Shown piece by piece: positions 1-7,022 of a stretch of DNA of 10,382 nt (position 1 is the stretch's first letter; each line of letters opens with the position of its first letter). This DNA comes from Clostridiales bacterium UBA4644 (lineage in GTDB: Bacteria > Bacillota > Clostridia > Oscillospirales > Butyricicoccaceae). The stretch lies in contig DHMK01000064.1 of assembly GCA_002405755.1 (NCBI GenBank), positions 1 to 10,382 of the forward strand. The letters are read 5' to 3'. The notes below the pieces were generated by a model. That model did no database searches. It was given only the letters and a program-made list of their open reading frames with translations, and had not been told where the DNA came from. A program made the position numbers and the translations under genes.

Positions 1-29
1 TTTCGTCCCCCGTCCCCCGAAGGGCAAAG

Positions 30-58
30 CCCAGCCCCGCGGGGGACGCGGGGCTGGG
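30..58. repeat. Perfect 12-bp inverted repeat, 5-nt loop
   Basis: The arms CCCAGCCCCGCG (30-41) and CGCGGGGCTGGG (47-58) pair perfectly around GGGGA. The stem is almost entirely G-C, so it would be a very stable hairpin in RNA from either strand. No T-run follows on the minus strand, where the next bases are CTTTGCCC. It could stabilise the 3' end of eno mRNA or be a dispersed repeat. Confidence 0.7.
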
Positions 59-118
59 GTGCAGGAGAAACCATCCTCTGAGTAGGCGAACGGGGGGTTC
101 CGGGGGGCATTTCGATTT

Positions 119-142
119 CCCCGCAAAACCCGTTTTGCGGGG
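119..142. repeat. Perfect 11-bp inverted repeat, 2-nt centre
   Basis: The arms CCCCGCAAAAC (119-129) and GTTTTGCGGGG (132-142) flank a CC centre. A true hairpin would open one or two more pairs to make a loop. GGGGCCCC follows at 140-147. The near-palindrome with A4/T4 tracts looks more like an intergenic repeat unit or protein site than a terminator, because only AAATCG follows on the minus strand. Confidence 0.65.
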
Positions 143-159
143 GCCCCGAGAATTTCATA

Positions 160-188
160 GATTTCCGGCAAATGAATTGCCGGAAATC
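160..188. repeat. Perfect 12-bp inverted repeat, 5-nt loop
   Basis: The arms GATTTCCGGCAA (160-171) and TTGCCGGAAATC (177-188) pair perfectly around ATGAA. On the minus strand it lies about 60 nt after the eno stop and is followed by TATGAAATTC, which is AT-rich but lacks a U-tract. It is a possible weak terminator or mRNA-stabilising hairpin. Its GATTTCC arm end is shared with the sequence abutting the 119-142 repeat. Confidence 0.7.
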
Positions 189-191
189 AGA

Positions 192-209
192 CGCCGGCAC
201 TCGCCGGCG
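192..209. repeat. Perfect 7-bp GC inverted repeat, 4-nt loop
   Basis: CGCCGGC (192-198) and GCCGGCG (203-209) pair around ACTC. It is the first strong hairpin after the eno stop codon, about 40 nt downstream. It lacks a following U-tract on the minus strand (TCTGATTTCC). It may act together with the adjacent 160-188 hairpin at the transcript end. Confidence 0.55.
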
Positions 210-249
210 GGCGAAGCGGAGCTGGCGCAGCGCGCCGCCCTTCCTCTGC

Positions 250-1557
250 TTAAAGGTTGAAAAACGCCTTTCTGCCCGGATACTGCGCCACCTCGCCCAG
301 CTCCTCTTCGATGCGGAGCAGCTGGTTATATTTGGCCACGCGATCGGTTCGGGAGGGGGCGCCGGTCTTGATCTGCCCGGCGTTCATGCCCACCACCAGG
401 TCGGCGATGGTGGTATCCTCCGTCTCGCCGGAGCGATGGGAGACCACGGCGGCATAGCCCGCCCGGTTGGCCTTCTGGATGGTGTCCAGCGTTTCGGTGA
501 GGGTACCGATCTGGTTCAGCTTGATGAGCACGGCATTGGCCACGCCCAGTTCCAGGCCCTTTTCCACCCGCTGGGTATTGGTGACGAACAGATCGTCGCC
601 CACCAGCTGAACGCGGCTGCTCAGCGTCTTGGTGAGCAGGATCCAGCCCTCCCAGTCATCCTCGCCCATGCAGTCCTCCATGGAGATGATGGGATAGGTA
701 TCGGCAAATTTCTTCCAGAGATTGACCATCTGCTGGCGGGTCATGGTCTTTTTGGCCTTGGGCAGGTCATAGCACTGGGTCTCGTGGTTATACCAGTCGG
801 AGACGGCGGCGTCGATGGCGATCATAAAATCATCGTAGGGCTTGTAGCCGGCCTTTTCGATGGCCATCACGATGGCCTTCAGCGCGTCCTCATCCTTCTT
901 CAGGTTGGGCGCGTAGCCGCCCTCGTCGCCCACGCCGGCCGCGGGAGCGCCCATGTCCTTCAGGACGGATTTCAGCGTGTGGAATACCTCGGAGCACATC
1001 CGCAGCGCCTCCCGCCAGGAGGGCGCGCCCACGGGCATGATCATAAACTCCTGAATGTCCACGTTGTTGGAGGCGTGAGCGCCGCCGTTGAGGATGTTCA
1101 TCATGGGAACGGGCAGCGTCTTGGCGTTCGGCCCGCCCAGATAGGCATACAGGGGCATGCCCAGCGCTTCCGCCGCAGCCCTGGCGCAGGCAATGGAAAC
1201 GCCCAGAATGGCGTTTGCGCCGAAGCGGGTCTTGTTGGGCGTGCCGTCCAGCTGGATCATGGTCCTGTCGATGAGGGCCTGATCCATGGCGTTCATACCG
1301 GTGATGGCCTCTGCGATCTCACCATTGACGGCGGAGACTGCCTGCAGGACGCCCTTGCCCAGATAACGGTCCTTGTCGCCGTCCCGCTTTTCACAGGCCT
1401 CATAGACCCCGGTGGATGCGCCGGAGGGCACAGCCGCCCGGCCGCAGAAGGTGTTCAGACCGTCCTCCACATAGACCTCCACCTCCACGGTGGGATTGCC
1501 GCGGCTGTCCATGATCTCGCGGCCGACAACGTCAATGATCTCCAGAAACTTTTTCAT
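250..1557 (-). CDS. eno: Enolase (phosphopyruvate hydratase)
   Basis: This enzyme reversibly dehydrates 2-phosphoglycerate to phosphoenolpyruvate in the cytoplasm, using Mg2+. The 435 residues are close to the usual bacterial length (about 430). The N-terminal domain has the DSRGNPTVEVEV signature (17-28) and the flexible loop SGASTG (45-50). The barrel domain shows the expected residues: H161 in GGAHASNN, E170, the acid E212 in VGDEGG, metal ligands D249, E294 (SMED) and D321 (GDDLFVTN), the base K346 (LIKLNQIGT), H374 in SHRSGETED, and K397 (IKTGAPSR). Nothing essential is missing. The start is supported by GGAGGAGG at 1568-1575, about 10 nt upstream. It is the last gene of the pgk-tpiA-gpmI-eno cluster, 49 nt after gpmI. 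Roles assigned to residues come from family knowledge; the motifs are read directly. Confidence 0.97.
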   Translation of the reverse strand: MKKFLEIIDVVGREIMDSRGNPTVEVEVYVEDGLNTFCGRAAVPSGASTGVYEACEKRDGDKDRYLGKGVLQAVSAVNGEIAEAITGMNAMDQALIDRTMIQLDGTPNKTRFGANAILGVSIACARAAAEALGMPLYAYLGGPNAKTLPVPMMNILNGGAHASNNVDIQEFMIMPVGAPSWREALRMCSEVFHTLKSVLKDMGAPAAGVGDEGGYAPNLKKDEDALKAIVMAIEKAGYKPYDDFMIAIDAAVSDWYNHETQCYDLPKAKKTMTRQQMVNLWKKFADTYPIISMEDCMGEDDWEGWILLTKTLSSRVQLVGDDLFVTNTQRVEKGLELGVANAVLIKLNQIGTLTETLDTIQKANRAGYAAVVSHRSGETEDTTIADLVVGMNAGQIKTGAPSRTDRVAKYNQLLRIEEELGEVAQYPGRKAFFNL

Positions 1558-1606
1558 TGGATGAAAGCCTCCTCCAAAAGTTTAATACGCTTGCACAAAA
1601 AGCAGC

Positions 1607-3116
1607 TCAAAGCAAGGAATGTCCCGTCATCTCCGGGGGCTGGGGCAGGCCCAGCAGGGCCAGCATGGTGGGCGCAAGATCGCACAGCGCGCCGTCATGG
1701 ATGGCGTCGCCGCCGCCCACCAGCAAAACGGGGACGGGGTTTGTGGTGTGCTGGGTAAAGGGAACGCCGTCCTTCTCCATACATTCGGCGTTGCCGTGGT
1801 CTGCGGTGATGATGGCCCGGCCTCCGGCCCTTCGGATGGCGGCCAGCACCTGTCCCACGCAGGCGTCCACCGTCTCCACCGCCCGGACGGCGGCAGAAAA
1901 GACGCCGGTATGGCCCACCATATCGCAGTTGGCAAAGTTCAGGATGATCACGTCATAGCGATCGCTCTCGATGCGCCGGACGCATTCCTCCGCCACCGCA
2001 AAGGCGCTCATCTCCGGCTGCAGATCGTAGGTGGCAACCTTGGGGGAGGGGATCAGCACCCTGTCCTCCCCGGGGAAGGTCCGCTCCTCGCCGCCGTTGA
2101 AGAAAAAGGTCACATGGGCGTATTTTTCCGTTTCGGCGATGCGCAGCTGGGTCAGCCCATGTCGGGAGATCCATTCGCCGAAAACATGGGTCAGTATCTC
2201 CGGGCGGAAGGCCACCTCCACATGGGGCATGGCCGCGTCATATTGGGTAAAGCAGACGAAATGAGGCTTCACCGCGCCATTTTCCCGGGAAAAGCCGTCA
2301 AAGGCATCGTCGCACAGGGCGCGGGTCAGCTCCCGGGCCCGATCCGGCCGGAAGTTGAAGAAGATCACGCTGTCCTGCGGGCGGACGGTCTGCCCGCCCC
2401 GGAGCATCACCGGCCGGAAAAACTCATCGGTAACGCCCGCTTCATAGGAAGCCGCGATGGCCGCCTCCGCACTTTCCGCCTGCGGCGCTCTGCCGGAGAC
2501 CAGCGCCTCATAGGCCAGCCGCAGCCGGTCCCAGCGCTTGTCCCGGTCCATGGCGTAGTAACGGCCCATAACGGTGGCGATCTTGCCCACGCCGATCTCG
2601 GCGCAGTGGCGGACGGTCTCCTCCACAAAGCCAAGGCCGGAGGTGGGGGACACGTCCCGCCCGTCCAGGAAGGCGTGGATATAGACCTTCTCCAGCCCCT
2701 GGCGCTTGGCCATCCGCAGCAGGGCGTAGAGGTGCTCGATGTGGGAGTGGACGCCGCCGTCGCTGAGAAGGCCCATCAGGTGCAGGGCCGTCCCCTGGGC
2801 GCGGCAGGCCTCCATGGCGCGGAGGTAGGCGGCGTTGGCAAAGAAGCTGCCGTCCGCCACGGCGTTGCTGATCCGGGGCAGGTCCTGATAGACCACCCGG
2901 CCTGCCGCCGATGTTGGTGTGGCCCACCTCGCTGTTGCCCATTTGTCCCTCCGGCAGGCCCACGGCCAGCCCGGAGCATTCCAGCAGGGCGTTTGGACAG
3001 CTGGCGAACAGCCCGTCCAAAACGGGCGTCCGGGCCGCAGCGACTGCGTTGGCCGGGCCGGCGGGCGCTTTGCCCCAGCCGTCCAGGATCATTAGGATCA
3101 ACGGTTTATGCTTCAT
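1607..3116 (-). pseudogene. gpmI: 2,3-bisphosphoglycerate-independent phosphoglycerate mutase, broken by a 1-base frameshift
   Basis: The enzyme interconverts 3- and 2-phosphoglycerate through a phosphoserine and two Mn2+ ions. Translation from the ATG at 3116 gives LILMILDGWG with metal ligand D12, then MGNSEVGH with nucleophile S62, exactly where the family has them. At about residue 71 the frame is lost: the minus strand reads ATC GGC GGC AGG CCG, where the family has NIGAGRVVYQDL. Deleting one G/C pair at 2905-2906 restores NIGAGRVVYQDLPRI and a 502-residue protein (family about 510). In that protein D398 and H402 (NCDMVGHTG), D439 and H440 (ADHGN) and H456 (HTTNP) are present. Uncorrected, the first frame ends at 2508 after 202 residues. 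The second half could only start at a GTG (2896) with no good ribosome site. The gene overlaps the tpiA end by 11 nt and precedes eno by 49 nt. The intact remainder argues for a sequence error or a very recent mutation rather than old decay. Confidence 0.88.
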
Positions 3117-3885
3117 TCTGATTCGCCGCCTCGATGATTCTTCCAAAGCTTTCCGCGTTCATGGACGCGCCGCCGATGAGTCCGCCGTCCACATCCGGCT
3201 GGGCCAGCAGTTCAAAGGCGTTGCTGGTGTTCATGCTGCCGCCGTAGAGGATGGAAACGCTGCGGGCGGCCCGTGCGCCGTAATTCTGCCGCAGCACCTC
3301 CCGGATGGAGGCGTTGACCTCGTTGGCCTGCCGGGCCGTGGCAGTATAGCCGGTGCCGATGGCCCAGATCGGCTCATAGGCGATGGAGACCCGCCGCACC
3401 TGCTCCAGCATAACGCCCCGCATGGCGGTCTTGACCTGCATCCGCACCATGTCCAGCGTCACGCCGTTGTCCCGCATTTCCAGCGTCTCGCCCACGCAGA
3501 TGATGGGCCGCAGCCCGGCCCGCAGCGCGGCCAGCACCTTCTGGTTGACGATCTGATCGGTCTCGCCGAAGTCCCGCCGCCGCTCGCTGTGGCCGATGAT
3601 CACATATTTCACGCCGGCCTCCGCCAGCATATCGCAGGAGATCTCGCCGGTATAGGCCCCGGCAGGCTCATAATGGCAATTCTGCGCGCCGATGGCGATC
3701 TTGGTGCCTCGGGCGGCCTTCACCGCCGCCGGGATCTGCAGAAAGGGCACGCAGAGGATGGCATCGCACCACCTGGCCCGGGCGGCCAGCGGCTTGAGCT
3801 CCGTGATAAAGGCCCGGGCCGCCTCAGCGTTCAGGTTCATCTTCCAGTTGCCGACGATCAGTGTCTTCCGATATCTCAGGTTCAT
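3106..3885 (-). CDS. tpiA: Triosephosphate isomerase
   Basis: This TIM-barrel enzyme interconverts dihydroxyacetone phosphate and glyceraldehyde 3-phosphate in glycolysis and gluconeogenesis. At 259 residues it is slightly longer than the usual 250. Visible active-site elements are GNWKMN with N13 and K15, H99 in IIGHSERR, the conserved C130 (ICVGE), catalytic E171 in AYEPIWAIGTG (flexible loop 6, 172-182), and the late phosphate-binding segments LYGGSMN and GLIGGAS. In loop 6 the residue after IGTG is Y rather than the common K; I regard this as tolerated variation. The start is supported by AAAGGA just upstream and lies 12 nt after the pgk stop. The last 11 nt overlap the start of gpmI, suggesting translational coupling, because gpmI itself has only a weak, distant GAGG. 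Confidence 0.97.
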   Translation of the reverse strand: MNLRYRKTLIVGNWKMNLNAEAARAFITELKPLAARARWCDAILCVPFLQIPAAVKAARGTKIAIGAQNCHYEPAGAYTGEISCDMLAEAGVKYVIIGHSERRRDFGETDQIVNQKVLAALRAGLRPIICVGETLEMRDNGVTLDMVRMQVKTAMRGVMLEQVRRVSIAYEPIWAIGTGYTATARQANEVNASIREVLRQNYGARAARSVSILYGGSMNTSNAFELLAQPDVDGGLIGGASMNAESFGRIIEAANQNEA

Positions 3886-3897
3886 AGGTTCCTTTCT

Positions 3898-5094
3898 TCA
3901 GTCCGCATCTTCCAGGCAGGCGATGCCGGGCAGCTCCAGTCCCTGCAGGAATTCCAGGGAGGCTCCGCCGCCGGTGGAGATATGGGTTACCTTCCGGGCA
4001 AAGCCCAGCTGATCCACCGCGGCCGCGCTGTCGCCGCCGCCGATGATGGAAACGCCCTTGGAATTGGCCACCGCCGTGGCGATGGCGCGGGTCCCCACGG
4101 CGAACCTCGGCATTTCGAAGACGCCTGCCGGGCCATTCCAGACCACCGTGCGGGCCTGCTCGATGATGGCAGTATATTTTTCAATGGTACGGGGGCCGAT
4201 GTCCATGCCCATCCAGCCGTCGGGGATCTGGCCGGAGGGGACGCACATGGTATTGGCATCGTTGGCAAAGCGGTCGGCCACGATATTGTCCTCCGGCAGC
4301 AGCAGGCGGGAGCCCACCAGCCGGGCCTTTTCCTCCAGACCGGAGACCGTCTCCAGCATGGCGTCGTTGCAGAGGGAATCGCCGATGGAGCCGCCGGCAG
4401 CCTTCTGGAAGGTATAGGACATTCCGCCCAGGATCAGCACGGTGTCGCAGTGCTCCGTGAGCAGCCGCTCGATGAGGCCCAGCTTTTCGTCCACCTTGGC
4501 GCCGCCCAGAATGGCCACGAAGGGATGCTCCGGATGCTCCATGGCCTTGCCCATGACGGTGATCTCCTTCTCGATGAGAAAGCCGCACACGGCGGGCAGG
4601 AAGGCGGCGATGCCTGCGGTGGAGGCATGGGCCCGGTGGGCCGTGCCGAAGGCGTCGTTCACATAGATCTCCGCCATGGAGGCAAGCTCCCGGGCGAAGG
4701 CGGGGTCGTTTTTCTCCTCTTCCGGACGGAAGCGGATGTTTTCCAGCAGCATGACCTGTCCCGGCTTCAGGGCCGCGGCCATGGCCTTGGCCTGGGGGCC
4801 GACGATATCCTCCGCCAGCGGCACGGGCAGCTTGAGAAACTCCTCCAGCCGGCGGGCCACGGGCTTCAGGCTCAGTTTGGGGTTGACCTTGCCCTTGGGA
4901 CGGCCCAGATGGGAGCACAGGATCACGGCAGCGTTCTTTTCCAACAGATAGCGGATGGTGGGCAGCGCGCCGCGGATGCGGATGTCGTCGGTGATCTCTC
5001 CGTTGTCATCCAGCGGAACATTGAAGTCGCAGCGAACAAATACTTTTTTCCCGGAAACGTTGATGTCCGCAACGGACTTCTTGTGGTAATTCAT
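3898..5094 (-). CDS. pgk: Phosphoglycerate kinase
   Basis: The enzyme transfers phosphate from 1,3-bisphosphoglycerate to ADP, the first ATP-yielding step of lower glycolysis. The 398 residues match the family length. The N-terminal domain carries RCDFNVPL (21-28) and SHLGRPKG (61-68), both substrate-binding. The C-terminal domain carries ILGGAKVDEKLG for nucleotide binding, WNGPAGVFE (E327) and the GGGDS loop (352-356), followed by STGGGASLEFL. The frame is open upstream to 5268, but that would add 58 basic, unrelated residues and begin upstream of the promoter at 5153-5181. I therefore start at the ATG at 5094, which has GAGGA (5103-5107) 8 nt upstream and a normal family N-terminus. It is the first gene of the pgk-tpiA-gpmI-eno operon. 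gapA, often its neighbour in Firmicutes, is not present in the window. Confidence 0.97.
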   Translation of the reverse strand: MNYHKKSVADINVSGKKVFVRCDFNVPLDDNGEITDDIRIRGALPTIRYLLEKNAAVILCSHLGRPKGKVNPKLSLKPVARRLEEFLKLPVPLAEDIVGPQAKAMAAALKPGQVMLLENIRFRPEEEKNDPAFARELASMAEIYVNDAFGTAHRAHASTAGIAAFLPAVCGFLIEKEITVMGKAMEHPEHPFVAILGGAKVDEKLGLIERLLTEHCDTVLILGGMSYTFQKAAGGSIGDSLCNDAMLETVSGLEEKARLVGSRLLLPEDNIVADRFANDANTMCVPSGQIPDGWMGMDIGPRTIEKYTAIIEQARTVVWNGPAGVFEMPRFAVGTRAIATAVANSKGVSIIGGGDSAAAVDQLGFARKVTHISTGGGASLEFLQGLELPGIACLEDAD

Positions 5095-5102
5095 AATAAT
5101 TG

Positions 5103-5107
5103 TCCTC
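5103..5107 (-). promoter_or_regulatory. Ribosome binding site of pgk (decides the start)
   Basis: The minus strand reads GCGAGGACAATTATT directly before the ATG at 5094, placing GAGGA 8 nt from the start codon. This site and the promoter just upstream rule out the longer in-frame extension of pgk. Confidence 0.7.
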
Positions 5108-5152
5108 GCATTCTGTCTCTCATTTTTTGTGGGAGTTGACCCCCGCAAGGTC

Positions 5153-5181
5153 ATTATAGTATGCCGGCCCCGCTTTTTCAA
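5153..5181 (-). promoter_or_regulatory. Sigma-A-type promoter of the pgk-tpiA-gpmI-eno operon
   Basis: On the minus strand the -35 box TTGAAA (5181-5176) and a perfect -10 box TATAAT (5158-5153) are separated by exactly 17 bp. The transcription start is expected near 5146, which gives a leader of about 50 nt before pgk. An imperfect dyad, GGGGGTCAACTCCC (5144-5131), lies just after the expected start and could be an operator, though only 10 of 14 positions are symmetric. AT-rich sequence occurs further upstream (about 5205-5265), but not immediately next to the -35 box. I see no clear intrinsic terminator between trmL and this promoter, so some read-through from the upstream operon is possible. 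Confidence 0.85.
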
Positions 5182-5292
5182 CCCGGCAAAGCCGACTTCT
5201 AACGAAGAACGCGAATTTTTGTAGATTTTTCTGAAAAAACGGCTTTTTTTTGAACTTTTCTGCCGCAAACATAAGGTTTTGCCCCCTCCGGC

Positions 5293-5784
5293 TCAGTCCG
5301 GCCGGCCCGTGAGCGCCCCCGTCTCCTGCAGGCCGGCAAAGTCCTGCTGCCGCAGCACCTCATAGGCCATCACCGCCACCGCGTTGGAAAGGTTCAGGCA
5401 CCGGGCGCCCGCCCGCATGGGGATGCGCACCGTCCGTTCGTAGTCCGCCGCCAGAAGCGGCTCCGGCAGGCCGTGGGTCTCCTTGCCGAAGAGCAGCCAG
5501 GCGTCGTCGCCGTAGCGGGCCTGGGTATAGGCCTGCGCCCCCTTGGAGGTAGCCATCCAGGGCCGGACCTGAGGGTGGGCCGCCCGAAAGGCCTGCCAGC
5601 CGTCGTAATAAAACACCTGCAGCATGCTCCAATAATCCAGCCCCGCCCGTTTGAGCCAGCGGTCCTCGATGGAAAAGCCCATGGGGCCGATCAGGTGCAG
5701 CTCCGCCCCCGTTACCGCGCAGGTGCGGGAAATATTGCCGGTATTCTGGGGGATCTCCGGCTCCAGCAAAACGATATGCAGCAT
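5293..5784 (-). CDS. trmL: tRNA (cytidine/uridine-34-2'-O)-methyltransferase TrmL
   Basis: This small SPOUT-fold enzyme uses S-adenosylmethionine to methylate the ribose of the wobble nucleotide in certain leucine tRNAs. The 163 residues are the usual length for TrmL (about 155-160). Family features visible are the N-terminal LLEPEIPQNTGNISRTC with the conserved R20, then LHLIGPMGF, WLKRAGLDYW (43-52), LFGKETHGLP (98-107), and the knot segment IPMRAGARCLNLSNAVAV (121-138), which forms the cofactor site in the family. The start at 5784 is 2 nt after the dinB stop. Its ribosome site, AGAGGAG (5799-5793), lies inside the last codons of dinB, so it is the last gene of the five-gene operon. Recognition as TrmL rather than another SPOUT methylase rests on overall length and motif pattern. 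Confidence 0.93.
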   Translation of the reverse strand: MLHIVLLEPEIPQNTGNISRTCAVTGAELHLIGPMGFSIEDRWLKRAGLDYWSMLQVFYYDGWQAFRAAHPQVRPWMATSKGAQAYTQARYGDDAWLLFGKETHGLPEPLLAADYERTVRIPMRAGARCLNLSNAVAVMAYEVLRQQDFAGLQETGALTGRPD

Positions 5785-5786
5785 AA

Positions 5787-7022
5787 TTAAGGCTCCTCTT
5801 CCTCCTCATCCTTCCAGGCGATGCCCAGGTCGTTGCCCATGAGTCCCGCCGAATGGATGGCGCCCCGGCCGTATTTCTGCCGGATGGCATCCATGGTCTG
5901 CTCCAGCTGCTCCCGGCGCTGCCGCCGGGCCTGCCCCGCCTGGTCGAAGAGCATCAGCTGCTCGTTCTCCTCCTCCGGGGAGACCAGGCTCTGCCCGGTG
6001 ACGGTGAGCATCCGGATGGGCTTGCTCAGATCCCAGTTGTCCCGCAGCAGCGCAAGACTGGTCTCCGTCAAAACAGAGGCCAGATGGGTGGGCCGCTCCA
6101 GCCGCCGCTGCCGGGTGATGACCCGCAGGGCAGGATCCTTGACGGTGAGCTGGACCGTGCGGCACTTCAGTCCGGCCCGGCGCAGCCGCTCCGCCACCTC
6201 CTCAGAAAGGGCCTGCAGGCCCTTGCGGGCGTCGCTCTCTCCCAGAAGATCCCGGCGGAAGGTCATGCCGTTGCCCACGGAGCGCACCGTGCGCTTTTCA
6301 TAAATGGAGGCCACCGGGCTCTCGTCCAGACCGTTGGCATAGTCCCAGATCTGCTCTCCCAGCTTGCCCAGCCGGCGGGACAGAAGCTCCCGCGGGGCCA
6401 GCGCCAGCTGCCCGATGGTATGGATGCCCAGCGCGGCCAGCGTCAGCCGGGAAGCGCCGCCCACGAACAAAAGGGCGTCCACCGGTTTGGGCCACACCAG
6501 CCAGGGCATATCCTCCCGGCCGATGACGGTGGTGGCATCGGGCTTTTTGTGGTCGGAGCCCAGCTTGGCAAAGATCTTGTTAAAGGAAACGCCCACGGAG
6601 ATGGTCAGTCCCGTCTCCTCCCGGACCTCCCGGCGCAGCCGGTCGGCAATGGCGGGGCCGTCGCCGAACAGGGTCTGGCTGGCGGTCACGTCCAGCCAGC
6701 TCTCGTCGATGCCGAAGGGCTCCACCAGCTCGGTATAGCGCTGATAGATGCCGTTGACGATCCGGGACCAGTGGGCGTAGTCCTTATGATGGGGGCGCAC
6801 CAGCGTCAGCTGCGGGCATTTCCGCAGCGCGTCCCGGATGGTCTCCGCCGTCTGGATGCCAAAGCCCTTGGCCAGCTCGTTTTTCGCCAGAATGATGCCG
6901 TGGCGGCTCTCGGGATCGCCGCAGACGGCCATGGGCACCCGCCGCAGCTCCGGATGGCGCAGCTGCTCGCAGGAGGCATAAAAGCCGTTGCAGTCGCAGT
7001 GGAGGATGACCCGGTCGCTCAT
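5787..7022 (-). CDS. dinB: Y-family DNA polymerase (DNA polymerase IV / DinB type)
   Basis: This is a translesion DNA polymerase of the UmuC/DinB family, which copies past damaged template bases without proofreading. In the 411 residues the palm starts with LHCDCNGFYASCEQ: D10 is the first catalytic acid and Y15 sits at the steric-gate position. The second acidic pair is D106-E107 in FGIDESWLDVT. ISVGVSFNKIFAKLGSDHKKP follows, then a helix-hairpin-helix-like part and the little-finger domain. QLMLF (355-359) near the C-terminus is a good sliding-clamp binding motif. The cysteine-rich first motif and the DESW form differ from E. coli DinB and, from memory, resemble a clostridial subgroup. The ATG overlaps the sirtuin stop as ATGA, indicating translational coupling; the upstream GGGGAG is rather distant. 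The protein ends in DEEEEEP, whose codons also make the trmL ribosome site. No LexA-type operator was recognised. Confidence 0.93.
   Translation of the reverse strand: MSDRVILHCDCNGFYASCEQLRHPELRRVPMAVCGDPESRHGIILAKNELAKGFGIQTAETIRDALRKCPQLTLVRPHHKDYAHWSRIVNGIYQRYTELVEPFGIDESWLDVTASQTLFGDGPAIADRLRREVREETGLTISVGVSFNKIFAKLGSDHKKPDATTVIGREDMPWLVWPKPVDALLFVGGASRLTLAALGIHTIGQLALAPRELLSRRLGKLGEQIWDYANGLDESPVASIYEKRTVRSVGNGMTFRRDLLGESDARKGLQALSEEVAERLRRAGLKCRTVQLTVKDPALRVITRQRRLERPTHLASVLTETSLALLRDNWDLSKPIRMLTVTGQSLVSPEEENEQLMLFDQAGQARRQRREQLEQTMDAIRQKYGRGAIHSAGLMGNDLGIAWKDEEEEEP
5793..5799 (-). promoter_or_regulatory. trmL ribosome binding site embedded in the dinB 3' codons
   Basis: AGAGGAG on the minus strand lies 8 nt before the trmL ATG. 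It is part of the purine-rich codons (GAG, GAG, GAA, GAG, GAG) encoding the five terminal glutamates of DinB, so one sequence serves both uses. Confidence 0.65.

Larger units (their letters stand above)
1..249. other. Gene-free, inverted-repeat-rich region downstream of eno
   Basis: No convincing coding sequence is visible. The stretch is very GC-rich with G and C runs, and it holds at least four clear inverted repeats (30-58, 119-142, 160-188, 192-209). It also has two smaller ones: GGGC-AAA-GCCC at 22-32 and GGCGC-AGC-GCGCC at 224-236. The heptamer GATTTCC occurs at 114-120 and 160-166 and in reverse at 182-188, which links two of the larger repeats. GTCCCCC is repeated in tandem at 5-18. 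None of the hairpins is followed on the minus strand by a run of T, so the end of the eno transcript cannot be assigned to a classical terminator. The region may be a mosaic of short repetitive extragenic elements, but this is inference. Confidence 0.6.

Noticed and set aside
1..249. CRISPR array, attachment site or tRNA in the repeat-rich region
   Set aside because: The repeats are inverted dyads of differing sequence, not regularly spaced direct repeats, and no cloverleaf or CCA end is visible.
1582..1610. Possible promoter before eno (TTGAGC, 17 bp, TATTAA)
   Set aside because: Both boxes match at only four of six positions, and the start would fall right on the ribosome site, leaving almost no leader. 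Co-transcription with gpmI is simpler.
172..1758. Plus-strand open frame of 528 codons over eno
   Set aside because: It is antisense to a fully conserved enolase, shows no recognisable domain, and has no ribosome site supporting its start.
2508..2896. Programmed frameshifting in gpmI
   Set aside because: There is no slippery heptamer, no stop codon near the shift point and no supporting structure that I can see. A single inserted base explains the data.
2911..5139. Long plus-strand open frame (742 codons) antisense to tpiA and pgk
   Set aside because: It runs exactly opposite well-recognised genes, has a low-complexity Gly/His/Ala/Asp-rich translation with no family motif, and is the expected shadow of GC-rich codon use.
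5220..5262. A-run and T-run around GCCG as a terminator for trmL
   Set aside because: The possible stem is almost all A-T pairs with a tiny loop, so it would be too weak for a classical terminator.
5095..5268. 58-residue N-terminal extension of pgk
   Set aside because: It lies across and upstream of the promoter, is unlike any phosphoglycerate kinase N-terminus, and a good ribosome site supports the ATG at 5094.
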